In this document: positions 33,140-44,829 of the stretch, piece by piece | Numbering within the stretch: the first letter of the stretch is position 1 | Layout of the letters: each line of letters starts with the position of its first letter | From: Salvator merianae | Lineage: Eukaryota > Chordata > Lepidosauria > Squamata > Teiidae | Length of the DNA stretch: 64,000 nucleotides | NCBI GenBank assembly: GCA_003586115.2 | Contig: QVOM02000102.1 | Location: 1,589,561-1,653,560, forward strand | Direction: 5' to 3' | Program-made: the position numbers and the translations under genes | Notes under the pieces: model-generated | The model's input: only the letters and a program-made list of their open reading frames with translations | Databases searched by the model: none | What the model was told of the DNA's origin: nothing

Positions 33140-33720
33140 TGAGAAACAGTACATAAATGTTTTAAATAAAGAAAAAGGCACACAAAACTGTTGGTGGTAG
33201 GGTCCTGTCTGGATGTAGGGCAGTAAATTTGTGCTTGTACAGATTTGGCCAGCTGCTAAATGCGCATGGTGACAGCAATGGCATGAAGCTGTTTCTGTTG
33301 CAAGGGAAAACAAAGCAAAAGGCCTTGGCTGTTTGCCTGAAGTGGAACATCAAAGACCTCGGTGAAGAGATAAGTTTTGATTAGGCATTCAAAACCATAT
33401 AACGTAACTGCCTGGCAAATCTCCAGAGGAGGACTTTCCAGTGTCTGGGGGTCACCACAAAAAAGATCTCCTAGTCTATGCCAGACTGAACTTGCAAAAG
33501 TATTTTTTCCCTCTATTAATGTCACTGTGCAGCTTAAATAGTCACTCACAAGAAATAAAACATTTGCCAATGGGGGTGTGGAAATTTTATGTATTTTCTT
33601 CAGTCATATTGGGAGAAGAAAAATTATGTTTGTACCTGTCAAGCCTAAAGATGAAATTGGAAAGGACCATCATTAATATTTTCATTGGAAAGTTTTCAAG
33701 GAGTGGCAGATGCCTATGAG
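33140..33720 (-). repeat. L2-like retroposon remnant
   Basis: The left edge 'gagaaacagtacataaatgttttaaataaag' (shown in part) resembles the 3' tail 'gcggtatataaat...aaataaa' of reptile L2/CR1-like copies read through its boundary. The body contains 'tccagtgtctgggggtcaccacaaaaaag', close to a segment seen in many squamate dispersed repeats (…gagtctgggggccaccac-gaaaagg…). No coding frame remains. The assignment is from memory of the consensus wording, so it is moderate at best. Confidence 0.45.
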
Positions 33721-33769
33721 AGCACACGGGGAGCCTTCCACCTAGTTAGACTTCCTCTGAATAGCTGGT

Positions 33770-35030
33770 AGGCATCCAGCTTTTGTCCTGAACATTCTAA
33801 TCCAGTGCCTGAAGCACCGCTTTCTTTCATTTAGACAGATTGTCTTTGCAGAGGTAATGTCTCTGTTTCAATGAGAAAAATTATTAAGATTGTGCTCTGC
33901 TTTGTGTTTTATGCATCTCTTCATTTGTTTCCATAATAATCCCACATCTTGCAATCTCATTAGCTCTAATAGACCTTTTAGCTCTTGGGTAGGATATAGG
34001 ATTCTAAAGGATTGTGTAGTAATTCATGTCACTATAATTTAAACATGATATTGTTATAGCAAAAGCTATTTTATAAACTCTCCTACATATCCAGCTTCCC
34101 TGAGTAAATGCAGACATCTAAAATTCTACATTATAATGGCTTTTGCCCTCGTTTTCATTTTTAAAATTTAAAGTCTTAGGTGATGAATGCTGGCTGTTGA
34201 GATTTTGGATACTTAAGTAAAATCTGCATGGTCCCTTTGGACAGTGCCAGAAGGATGCCTGGCATGCGGTGACCATAAATCATCATGTGCCAATAGAAAG
34301 TGTTACGGGGATTGCTTTAGACATGTGTATTTAGCAGTTCTCACATAAATGCAGGATTTTTAAGGACTACTTGTTTTGTTTAACTGATAATGGTTTGGGG
34401 CTGATCTCAAGGGAGGGAGAGACATTTGGCTGATTTCAATATGAAGTTCATTTATTAAAATATGAAAGTGCTGAAGTGTAAAGAAAACTTATAATAATAG
34501 AAATTGAACTAGAGAAATAAATCTGGGAAACATTAAAATTGAGCTATCAGAAAGACAGACTCTGGGCCTCCAATGACAATGATGACTGAAACAGCACCCC
34601 CCAATTACATACCTGTTCCTTCTAGTGCAAACCGTCTAGAACAGGCTTGTGAAGAATGCAGAATCAGCTTAATAATGTAGTGACCTACAGGTAACAAACA
34701 TAAGCAGAAAGCTTGCACTGTTGCAAAGGATAGAACGTTTTGTTCTTACTCTCAGAGTCATCTGGTTATCTGTGTCAAGCATGTAAAGGAACTGGTAATC
34801 CTTATAAGACAAAATGAACTTTGTGCTGTATATGATAAAAGAAAATATATCTGTGAAAACCTACCCTAAACAAGTATGATGCTAGACCATTCTATAAAAC
34901 TAAATAAAACCTTCTGTTTTACCTGAAGAGTGCATCCCTGTCCAGAAGGACACTTTTGGTGCATTTGATAAACCACAGGTTATGCCTTGCTTAATTGAAT
35001 ACTGTTGCAAGAAGCAACAATATTCAAAGT
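33770..35030. other. Unassigned DNA, candidate conserved segment 33830-34330
   Basis: 33830-34330 is complex, repeat-free AT-rich DNA with words such as 'taatttaaac', 'ataaatcatcatg' and 'ttattaag', and could be constrained regulatory DNA (see findings). 34420-35030 is AT-rich, contains AATAAA words and may belong to an LTR-type repeat continuing into 35035, but I cannot show that. Confidence 0.4.
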
Positions 35031-35034
35031 TTGA

Positions 35035-36247
35035 AAGTTGGGTGAATTAGTCAAACAATAAAGCAACTTGAAGAATGAAATTCTCAAAATAACTGCTTTA
35101 ATGTTTTAACCAAAACTGTGGCAAAGAGGGATGACAGATTTATAATACAGTCACCAGTTCTACTAGCTGATGTAGAACAATGGACACAGAACAGAGATGT
35201 CAGCAAGGTTAGGGAAGCAGTTGTTAGGCAAAGGATAGCATATTACTGGGAAAGTTTTAATGTAAAAATGAAGGTGGATGGGAGAAGAGATAAACAGGCT
35301 TAGGAAAGGAGAAAGAAGGATGATACCTGTGTCAGAGTCTTCTCTTGATTAGGAATGGGCTTTGAAGTACATATATGACATTGTATTGCCAAAACACTCA
35401 CAAACACACAGCAGTTAGAATGGAGGAGCCAGCTCAGATCTCTTTCTGTAGTCCAATAGTAACTTCAGCAATGGTTTCAGCAAAATCCTTCATGAAGCAG
35501 GAACCCACACATACATCGAGCACGTGAGGTTCAGCTTCTTGCAGAGATGTTACAAAGTTCAGCTCTTGATGTAGAAACGAGATGGAGATAGTGGAATCCC
35601 AGCACCAGCCAAGGACCAGAGTTCACTCCTGTGGAAAAGATGAAGAGAACTTTAGGCAATAACAAAAGACCAGAGTTCAGCTCTTCCAGAGATGGAGTGG
35701 ATCCTGGACAAGCCAAGGACCTGCAGTTCAGCACTTAAAGTAATGATGGAGTGGATTTTTAGGCAAAACCAAAAGACTACCCCAAACCACTGAGTGGACA
35801 GGGGAACTTATACTCCAAATCTTACCCTCAGGACAGGTGAGAAACCAAGCTGTTCAAGTGAGGAATGGAGTAAACTAGTAAATCTGGCAACATTCAGGCT
35901 TTCCAGGCCATGTAAACAAATTGCATTAATCCATTCCGATATTCAGTTTGAGCACCCACATTATCACGTCAATCTTGTAGCTGGTATCTCCCAAGGTATA
36001 AAAGTTTTGGCTTCCTGCAATAGATTGATAAGATCAAGTTGTGGTGCAAAAGCAACTTTTAACAAAACAAGTTTTAGAAGGAAAATTGTTTAAGATTTTG
36101 AGTCAGTGAACCTAAGAAAGGGTGGTGACTGTGCTCATCATGTCTTTTAGTAAACAAGATGAATTCTGGTCTCAGTGAAAATTCCATTGCTGAAGGTAGT
36201 CTCTGACACTGTCAGATTCAGATCCCTGTACTCATGCTGCACATGCA
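35035..36247 (-). mobile_element. Solo-LTR-like dispersed repeat, copy 2
   Basis: This is the homologue of 25655-26917. Read on the minus strand it starts TGTGCATGTGCAGCATGAG, carries four imperfect tandem units of about 50-65 bp between 35770 and 35550 (each with '-agttca-c-ctt-' and 'gccaaggacc' or 'aacaaaagacc'), and near its far end an ATTAAA word followed by a GT/AT-rich stretch to about 35040. No internal retroviral genes flank it. The class is inferred. Confidence 0.4.
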
Positions 36248-37303
36248 CAGTTCTGCAAAGTGAGCATGGTGTGAGAAAGGTCAGGAGCAATAGTGATTGC
36301 ATTCCACTTGTGCCTGGCCCATTTCTGGGATAAAGTCCACCCCCAGGAGTGCTCTATTTGCAGAACAGGATAGATTGCTCTGCAAATGGTGAGGGCCAGA
36401 TTTGCTCCTGCCGTTGCTCCAAAAAGACCTGGCAAATTGTTGCTACACAGAAATGTTGATGCTGAAACTTTTGATCCTTAGTTTTGAATTTAGCGTGGGT
36501 CAGGACTTGCCACCTGAGCTGAAAGCCACATACTCCAGTCTTGGGTCAGAGAAAGTGCTGTGGCCCAGCAACAATCCCCTCTGGATGGCATGTATGGATC
36601 TTGCCTCAGATTCTTCTCCCTTATTACCCTCTGAAAGGAAAATGCAATGGAATAATTTAAATAAAGATTCTTACATACTAAATGTTTAAAAGGAGGTTGA
36701 CCTGTGAAAATAGTCAGATCTATTTGGAAGTGTCTCATTAATCACCTCAGCCTGTCAATATTGGTGAAAGAGAGACCAGCTGAGGTGATGGCGAAAAATG
36801 AATTTCTTCTCCTACAAATGCACAGCAGACACCGGCAGATGTAGTTCTATTCACTGAAGGAACAATTAATGAACACGCATTGAGCAGCAAGAAAAGTTCA
36901 AAAGACACAGTTTCTATATTTTTCTGAGTCATCATAGAATTAATAGTGGAGGAAAATGACTCTTGACTGAAAAAAAATGTTTTGTGGTTATTCAAATATT
37001 TTTCTTCAAGAATCTCTAAGCCCCTTCTCCAGTGTTATGTGTGAGGGTATGGGTTCGCTTTTCCTCTCCCTCCATAATGTCTCTAGGGACCTGAGTTTTC
37101 CTTTTCTACTTCTATGGTCACCACTTCTCCTAGAGGGGAACTGGGAAATTTCCCCCCTTTATCAATGTTCCTTTTGCACACACTATTCTTTTGTTTTAAG
37201 CTGTCTCCTGTACCTCATTGGAGCTAATGCAGAGGTAGAAAAAGTTGTTATTTGAGAAAATGGTGTAGGCTTTTTTCAGGTTACACATTTTTGAAAACTT
37301 TAT
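36248..37303. other. Unassigned non-coding DNA
   Basis: No recognised repeat or gene. A 95-codon frame at 36402-36689 (+) and frames of similar size on the other strand show no domain. Confidence 0.4.
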
Positions 37304-37624
37304 TTGCTTACTCAAGAGAGAGAAAGAGAGAAGGAGAAAATGGCGGATGAAAAGAGGCTTGAGGAACTTCCTTTGGAGCAACAGGCACAAGTCATCTCTG
37401 GCAGTGGAGTTTCCATTCGTCTCAAATCTGCTGGCGCTCTGGTTGGACTACTGTACAACTTGGCTGAGAACATTACACCCACAGAAAAGTGCTTCTCAGA
37501 TCATATGGTAGACTGCAACTGTTTTTTAGTCAAAAAATGCCTCTATGTTTACCATTCATCAAATAACTACTTTTTGAGTCTGCTTAAGGCAATCCTTCTG
37601 TTCTTCAGTCCCTGTGTCATGTGA
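37304..37624 (+). CDS. Unidentified open frame, 106 codons (doubtful)
   Basis: I do not recognise this product. From an internal Met at 37340 the frame reads MADEKRLEELPLEQQAQVIS, then GSGVSIRLKSAGALVGLLYN and LAENITPTEKCFSDHM before degrading into a Phe/Leu-rich tail. The first 60 codons have balanced amino-acid use, a plausible amphipathic helix and an 'agaaaATGGcg' start context, which is better than most open frames of the window. Upstream is a short AG-rich run. It could be a fragment of an unknown gene, a first exon (a GT would be needed after about 37500), or a retroposed piece. No poly-A tail or flanking duplication is obvious. Confidence 0.2.
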   Translation: MLTQEREREKEKMADEKRLEELPLEQQAQVISGSGVSIRLKSAGALVGLLYNLAENITPTEKCFSDHMVDCNCFLVKKCLYVYHSSNNYFLSLLKAILLFFSPCVM

Positions 37625-38164
37625 GCAGATAGGGCTGAAGATGCACCTGGATTACCTTTTTGAACTCATCCGGAACTATTTGTGGCCAGAACAAAATAGC
37701 AATGGATACCTCACATCGATAGATAAATTATATTGTTTACTGAGTTTATCTGCAAGCAGTAAGTTAAAAACTGTTGTTCACTCTCACTCTCTACCCACAG
37801 CCAGGCCTTTTTATGAAAAGAGAGGGGAAAAAAAGGAATTTTACACATCTGGGTATTTTCATGTAGAAAGGGTTTATAACTACATATGAAATAGTTCAAA
37901 TGCTGCTTTGGAGTATGACAGTTTCTCTTAATGAAGAAATGTGCATCCAGATATCACAGTGTTAGGCACATACTGGAAGTTATCCCTAGGTGGTTCATGG
38001 TTTGAAGCAGTGATTTTTTCCCATGAAGGTGAACATTTAATAGAGGAAATATGGCAGGTGGAAGTACATGGCATTGAAACATAAGGATGAGGGCAGAATA
38101 GTGACAAATGAGATTCCATGAAGAATGAAGTCTTGTATGCCATTTCCAGTTCTCATTTTAAGGA
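37625..38164. other. Unassigned non-coding DNA
   Basis: The segment has no recognised frame or repeat. The part after about 38150 leads into the CR1-like ORF2. Confidence 0.4.
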
Positions 38165-40110
38165 CGCTTCTCACTATTAGCAAATGCTAAGAAAAATTTT
38201 GAGGAGCATATTGTTAAGAACATCAAGAAAAATAAGAATTTCTTTAAGTATTTCAGAAGTAGGAATCCAACCAGAAAAGCAGTTGGACCATTAGATGATT
38301 ATAGCCAGAAAGGGATAATTACAGAGGACACGGATATTGCAGAAAGGCTAAATTAATTCTTTGCCTCTATTTTCACTGAGGGAGATAGAGGGCATATGCC
38401 AGCAGTTGAGTCAATCTTTTCAGAGAGGGTGTCAGAAGAATTGAATGGATAGAAGTAACCAGGGAGGAAGTCCTTGCATGCCTTAATAAACTAAATGCTA
38501 ACAAATCACCAGGACCAGATGGCATTCATCCAAGAGTTCTTAAAGAACTCAAATGTGAAATTGCTGAGCTTCTAGCACAAATATATAATCTTTCCCTAAA
38601 ATGAGGATTTCTGCATGAAGATTGGAGTTAACACCAATCTTCAAAAATGGATCCAGGGGTGATCAGCTTAACATCAGTTTCAGGTAAAGTGATGGAAACC
38701 ATAATTAAGAATAAAATTATTATACACATAGAGAACCAAGCATTGCTCAAAGAAAACCAGCATGGCTTCTGCAAAGGTAAATCATACCTTACAAACGTGT
38801 TAGAATTCTTTAAGAGTGTTAATAAACATGTGGATAAAGGTGACCCAGGTTGACATTGTCTATCTGGACTTTCAGAAGGCTTTAGACAAAGTCCTTCATC
38901 AAAGGCTCCTGAATAAACTCAGCAGTCACGGAATAAGTGAGCAGGTCCTGTCCTGGATTGGTAACTGGCAAACGGACAGGAAACAGAGAATAGGAATAAA
39001 TAGTCAGTCTCAGAGTAGAAAGAAGTGAGGAGTGGGGTCCTGTAAGGTACAGTATTAGGACCCCTGCTTTTTAATTTATTCATAAATGATATAGAAATAC
39101 GGGTAAGTAGTGAGCTAGCAAAGTTTGCTGATAACACTAAATTGATTGTAAAGAGCTCCAGAGGGATCTCTTGACATTGAGTGAGTGGGCAATGAAGTGG
39201 CAAATTCCCCTTCAAACTTGGCAAGCACAAAGTGCGGCACATTGATGTAAAGAGTCCCAAATACACCTATAAATTGATGGGGACCAAGCTTTCTGTGACA
39301 GACCAGGAAAAGGATCTTGGGGTTCTGGTTTACAGCTCAATGTGCAGCAGCAGTGAAAAATGGGAATTTAATGCTAGGGGTAATTAGAAAGGGAATAGAA
39401 AAGAAGTTGGCAAGTGTCGTGCCTCTTTATAGATCTATGATGAGACCACAGTTGGATAATTCTGGTCACCTTGCTCAGGACATTGTGGAACTAGAAAAAG
39501 TGCAAAAAAGAGCAGCAGGAATGATCAAAGGTCTGGATCACCTTCCTTACAAAATCAGACTGCAATATCTTGCCCTCTTCAGCCTTAAAAGACGGCATTC
39601 AAGAGAGGACCTGATTGAAGTACATAAAATCATGCACAGGGTGGAAAAGGTGGATAGAGAAAAATTATTTTCTCTATTGCACAACACTAGGACCAGGGGA
39701 TACTCTATAAAGCTGATGGGTAGGAGAATTAGGACACACAAGGGGAAGTTTTTTTTTACCCAGAAGACCATGGTCATTGGTTTATGGAATTTATTACCGG
39801 AAGAGGTGGCGGCAGCATTCAGCCGGGATAGCTTTAAGAATGGATTGGACAGATTCAAGGAGGTTAGGTGTATCGGTGGTTACTATAATGGATGATTAGG
39901 TACTACCTCCAGGTTGGAAAGACAGTAAGGATGCTTGTAAAATCCACTTGCAGGGAGTCGAGACCACGTGAAGGTTTTGCCTTTTTCTTCTGTTTGAAAA
40001 TGCCTAGAAGCAATTGATGGGCCACTGTGTGAAACAGGATGCTGGACTAGATGGGCTGTGGCCTTAGCCAGCAAGGCTCCCCTTGTGTTTTTGTGTTCTT
40101 AGTATACCCA
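38165..40110 (+). pseudogene. CR1-like LINE, 5'-truncated ORF2 with 3' end
   Basis: With several frameshifts the + strand gives the linker (KNFFKYFRSRNPTRKAVGPL), then NKSPGPDGIHPRVLKEL near 38500 (RT start), QHGFCKGKSYLTNVLEFF (38760-38815), DIVYLDFQKALDKVLHQRLL (38850-38910; block A, where Y-L-D-F-.-K-A-F-D is expected and F is replaced by L), a decayed block with GVGSCKVQY, and finally a 192-codon frame at 39317-39895. That frame contains PLYRSMMRPQLDN, KVQKRAAGMIKGLDHLPYKI, HSREDLIEVHKIMHRVEKVD and LWNLLPEEVAAAFSRDSFKN: the complete C-terminal region of CR1-type ORF2. The 3' segment with 'gaaacaggatgctggactag' and 'cagcaaggctcc' ends near 40110. There is no endonuclease. Inactive. Confidence 0.9.
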
Positions 40111-40929
40111 GGTGTTTTAGGTCGAGTTTGACAGGTAAAATAACAGGAATCAAAGAGGAGGTAATGGGACCTGAATTTACACTAACTGCCCACTGGGAAC
40201 GTTAAGACTATCTCACCCTTTGCCACGATGAGTTCTTAGGAGTTAGTCTGCCATGAGGAGTCTCCAACTTGGTAAAGTATCTAGTAAAGGGAGACAGAAT
40301 TGCACAAAATGGCAGCAGAACAATTCTGTACTCAAGCAGGCAACAAAGTTCAGCTCTCAGGCAAAGCTATCTCCACAGGTTGGTGAAGGCAAAGTTTGGG
40401 TTGCTGAGCCTCTGGCTTGAAGCAGCAGCAAAGCAGCATCAATCAGGAGATGGAGAAGTGACAAATTCAAAGTCTGATTGCAGTCTTCTTGCAGGGATAA
40501 GAAAGGTCAGCATGGAGGGTGGATCCAGGTGAAGGAGACTGTACTGGGTGCTATCTTTTTTTATTCTTTAATCTTACAATGGGACTGTGATCTCACTCCT
40601 TGGACCTCCTAGAAGGCAGGCCTAATGTTTTCCTATGGGACAGTAGGGTGGGAAATGTTTTTGTACGTGCTTAATGCAGAGATGTGTGTGTACACATGGC
40701 ACTATTTTGATGCCTTGTTCAGTCAATTATTTATGTGCACCTCTAGCTATGCAGAAGAGGGTGTGATGACTGATAAGAGTTCAAACAATGAGATAGCTCA
40801 CAGGAGACAATAAGCCAATCAGTGGGTAAACATAATTCTTCTTTCCGAGTTACCCAAGTTCTCAATAGTTGTATTCCTGAGTCTAACACTTGGATTCCTT
40901 CCACAATACCACTTGCCTGGTGACACAAA
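40111..40929. other. Unassigned non-coding DNA
   Basis: 40120-40540 resembles, in scattered words ('agttcagctctc', 'gcacaaaatggcagcag'), parts of the LTR-like repeats at 25655 and 35035 but cannot be aligned convincingly. No gene seen. Confidence 0.35.
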
Positions 40930-41110
40930 AATGTGCTGATAACATACTTGATAGCATTTTAGTGTGGAAGCAGAAACGTACCAGAGTGGGAAGCAAGTCC
41001 TTGTCCACGAGGAAGTCAGCAATTGGCTGCATTGATTGCATCTGGATTGCTCAGTGCTCTTCCCTTCCAAGAGGCAAATGGAAGGGGAAGGCAGAAAAAA
41101 AATCCTGTGA
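40930..41110 (+). repeat. Dispersed repeat X, copy 2
   Basis: This matches the minus strand of 14740-14845 ('ttgatagcattttagtgtgg', 'cagaaacgta', 'agtgggaagcaagt', 'gctgcattg'). The class is unknown. It is longer here, so the element may continue to about 41110. Confidence 0.5.
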
Positions 41111-41389
41111 CTGCATATCATCTTCAGAGTTTGCGTTTGCTATGCCATATAAAGTCAATTCACAGTGCCAGTCAAATTCATAGGCACATCCCTACACAAG
41201 ACTTTCTGTCTGTATGTATAATGATGTCACATAAATCTATGTCTTTTGGATCAAGTCATCTAACAATACGAATCATACGGAAAATAAATGTAATTTTGAT
41301 AATATTTTCATTTTAAGGGCAGTTTATATATCTATATAAATATATATGATCCCATGTTTTAATTTATCTTTTTATTTTTGGCTTGTTAA

Positions 41390-42420
41390 GTTCCAGGGAG
41401 AAGCTTCTGCAGGTTTTATTTTATATATGGATGTCTAAATACTTGATAAACATTTTTGCTAATTTAAATTTTGTAATGGGTTGCAATTTTAGTTGAGTTA
41501 TTGGTGGTATATTCCTACAGATCAACTGTGATTTTAAGTTGTTCACCTGCAACCCAGAACTTGAATAAAATTGTTGTAATAGATATAAGACCAATGACTT
41601 TTTTTTCCAGGCTTGCCTGAAATTAATACAATATCAACCAGAAATAAATTAATTTTGATAGAGGCTTTACTGAGTATATGACCTTTGATGTGCTGATTCT
41701 GTTTAATTATTACTGAAAGTGGTCATATTGCCAGAGCAAATAAAAGTGGTGAAAGAGGGCATCCTTGTCATGTACCTTTCTTTATTGGGATAATTAATGG
41801 AGAGATCTTCGTAAGCCATACAGTAAATATCAGTAAGTGTCTTCATGAATTTAAGTTTATTAAGGTCTTCAAATAAATAATTGTGTGATATTGAATCAAA
41901 AGTTTTTTGCAGGTCCAATAAAAATATAGCTAGTGGGAGATTATTGATGTAACTATGCGTTATAGCATTGGGAGTATCCTAATGGGGTCTAACATTTGCC
42001 TTTGCAGAATAAAACCATGTTGATCATCAGAAACTAGTATGACTGGTGTGGGTGCTAGTCAGTCTGCCAATAATCTGGTAAAAGTTTAAAATCTTGAGTG
42101 AGGAGATTTATAGGGTAAAATTGATCAGGCCTAACTGACATTTTTTTCTCTTTGAGGAATAACACTCCAATTGCATCTTACCAGGCATTTGGTGTGCTAC
42201 TGGATGCTAGGATACAGTTAAAAAGATCAACGAAGTGAGGTGTCAAAAGTCGCACTTACTTTTTAAGAAAAGTTGCTTTGCATCCATCTAACCCTGAGGA
42301 TTTACCTGATTTCATTTTTTCCTCTTATTTGCTACCTTTTTTTGGTGTAAACAGGCCTTCTCCTGCTTTTATTTGATTGCCTTGAGATGTCAGGAGCTTC
42401 AGGGAGCATAAGGAGAATTT
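41390..42420 (-). pseudogene. L1 LINE reverse-transcriptase remnant
   Basis: Read on the minus strand with stops and shifts: GLDGCKATFLKK, then LTPHFVDLFNCILASSSTPN, then ISHNYLFEDLNKLKF within MDLQKTFDSISHN (41918-41703; RT block A, where DFEKAFD is expected; here D-L-Q-K-T-F-D), and KKGT-QGCPLSPLLFALAI (41800-41710; RT block B, normally KGTRQGCPLSP). These motifs identify L1. The copy lacks both ends and has many disruptions. Confidence 0.85.
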
Positions 42421-42823
42421 TAGGTTTTCTTGCTATAAACTATAAATTAATGATTGCAAAATTTGGAGGCTGCTTGTGCTTGGGCAATGGAGTGATCCAA
42501 GACAGTGACTGGATTGCTCCATTTGCTCCAGCCACCTGCAGCAATTGATCAGAAGTTGCCACCAGCCTCCCGCCAAGTGATCCAACCACGGACAGCTAAA
42601 AAGCAGTCCACAAACTCACCCCAGCAGCCAAGCATCTGTACCCTTTTCCAGGTGTAGATGGTAAGTGGGTGTGGTAGTTTGCAGTGTCCGCTATGACATG
42701 GAAATACATGAGTGCATGCTGGATGTTGTCTCACACTTTGCCATGGCAATCCAGCCTGCCCTGGCCAGGCCATTTACACTTTGTGAGCTGCTGGTCTGGT
42801 ATGGGATTATTCCAGCACACAAT
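42421..42823. other. Repeat-like DNA left of MITE copy 4
   Basis: GC-moderate DNA with 'ggagtgatccaa ... ggattgctcc' and 'gccatggcaatccagcc' style inverted words, perhaps a MITE of another family. Its boundaries cannot be set. Confidence 0.35.
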
Positions 42824-43240
42824 GGGTCTTTTCACACTTCCCACTATAGAACAGCATAGTAACCATCCACACTGTAAAGCCTTAGAATAGACTGGCAGCA
42901 GGAAACCAGCATTCACATTGTGAATGCTGGTGTCCTGCACCATGGCAGCAGCTGGGAAATTTCCAACTGCTTCCACGGCAACTGGAAATGCTGTGCAATG
43001 GTGCAGGTATAGCCTTGCCATGTCTTTCTGCCTTTGCACCCAGAAATGGGTGCAAATGCTGTCCACTGGGAGCAGTCCAGCTGCTCTGGGTACAGCTGTG
43101 GAGCACGATTTTGTGCTCCACAGCAGGTAGCAATTTGGAGCACCTGTAGTCTGCTCCCATCACCAGGGCCTCTGAGAAATGTGGAAGCACTTCACTAGTG
43201 AGAGTCCTTGATGCTCACCAGTGTAAAGTGTGAAGAGGCA
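42824..43240 (-). mobile_element. MITE, GGGCC-type terminus family, copy 4
   Basis: Left end GGGTCTTTTCACACTTCCC; right end (other strand) TGCCTCTTCACACTTTAC. Internal blocks match the family in reverse orientation: 'cacattgtgaatgctgg', 'atggcagcagctgggaaatttcc', 'ctgggagcagtccagctgctctggg', and 'gtggagcacgattttgtgctccac', a hairpin at about 43098-43121. About 417 bp, no coding capacity. Confidence 0.75.
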
Positions 43241-44363
43241 TAAGAAAATTAGGTATGTTGGATAGTAATCATACTTTTTTTTTTAACAGAAGGTTATTAG
43301 CTGTTCTATTGGTCCATCTTGGGAGGGTGAACAATTTTTGTATAAAATGTGTAAGCAACAATTATAATGTTAAAGATATATTGATGTATGTCCTCTGTAC
43401 TTTGGAAAACAATAAAATTAAATTAAAACAACAACACTGTTTTAAGCCACATCTCTGTTCTATTAGTTCAATCAGTTGCAAAGAGTAATTTTTTAATTAT
43501 ACAGTAACCTGTTGACCAGGTTCATATACATTACCATTAGGATTTCTCATTTCTGGACATTTGTGGGATGGTTTTCTTGATTGCAGAGTGAGGAAGTTTT
43601 TTGCCTTTTTATCTTTGAGGCTGACCTTGTCATCTTTGCTGAGGGAGTGATTGCAAGGTGGCAATGCTCCCTCCTCAGTTTCTTCCTAGGGATTAAGTTC
43701 TTCCATCATTTTTTGTTCCTCAGCAGGTGAAGAGGCTGTAAGTCTCTTGTTGAATTATCGATAATGTCAATGAATATATCCCAGCGGAATTTCAGTTTTT
43801 CGTGGTGTCTTAAGAAGAACTTAGAAGAAGAAGAACTTGGTTTTTATACCCCGTTTTTCTCAGCATATATTTGGCAAAAAGACCTACAACTTCTCTTTTC
43901 ACTATTAGTTTCCTTGTTCAATGAGAATCACTTCCTGAGAACTGGAGCTCAAGCATAGCGATCTGTCCCAAATTCTCTTCTGTGAAGATAGATGCAAAGA
44001 AGTAATTTAGCTTCTCTGAAATTTCTTTCTCCTCTTAGCATATCTTTGACTCTTTCATCATCCAAGGAACCAGAGGTCTTCCTGGCCAATTTTCCATTGC
44101 TAATGTATATGAAGTATATTTTATTATCTTTCTGGACTGTTTGGGCAATATGTCTCTCAAATTTTCTTTTTCCTTTTCTCACTGTCATCTTTGCAGAGGG
44201 TTTTTGCTTTCTTTTAAAATCTATATTTCTTCTGTCTTCATTATCAAGACAAGTTTTCTACTTTATGAATAATGCTTTCTTACCCCTTAGGCTCACTACC
44301 AGTGGCCTTGGTTCTGCCTGAAGCTCCCACTGCTCCATCTGCTCCTAGTCATCCTCAGAGTAA
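43241..44363. other. Unassigned DNA with a SINE tail fragment
   Basis: 43812-43862 repeats the 'gaagaacttggtttttatac' plus 'cccgtttttct' wording of the SINE at 45070, so a SINE tail fragment is present. The rest is CT-rich, unassigned, with a 109-codon plus-strand frame (43992-44321) that has no recognisable domain. Confidence 0.45.
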
Positions 44364-44824
44364 GGGCCTGTTCGCACTTTGTGGAGGCCCTTGCAACCAG
44401 GAGTAGCATAATGCTGCACCTGATCATGACTAGCTGTGGAGCACAAATTAGTGCTCCACAGCTTTACTGGGAGCTGATAGTCAGCTCCCAGGAAAGTGCA
44501 TTAGCATCCATTTCTGGATGACAATGCATGGCCACACTGTGCTCAGCGACTGAGACTAAACCTGTGTGATTACACAATTGCACCTGCATGTGTCTATGTC
44601 CTGCAAGGAGCTGCCGGTCCCCATGGCAGAGGCTAGATGCTTCCTGGCTGCTGTCATGGTGAGGATCAAGCCAGGATACCAGCATTTACACTGTGAATGC
44701 TGGTATCCTGCTCATATTGCAGACTAGCGCCATGCAGTGCAGATGGTGTCCATACTGTATGGTCAATACTACCATGAAGTGTTTGCAGTCAAACACTCCA
44801 TGGTGGTTAAGTGCAAAAGCACCC
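44364..44824 (+). mobile_element. MITE, GGGCC-type terminus family, copy 5
   Basis: This is the cleanest copy. Left end GGGCCTGTTCGCACTTT directly after TAA; right end (other strand) GGGTGCTTTTGCACTT, followed by TAT. Interior: the palindrome GTGGAGCACAAATTAGTGCTCCAC is at 44436-44459 (given by position; one mismatch), then 'actgggagctga-tagtcagctcccag', 'atggcagaggctagatgc', and the terminal hairpin 'accatgaagtgttt ... aaacactccatggt'. About 461 bp, no transposase. Confidence 0.8.
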
Positions 44825-44829
44825 TATGA

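Noticed and set aside
34420..35030. Upstream internal region of a retrovirus
   Set aside because: No gag, pol or env motifs; only AT-rich DNA with AATAAA words.
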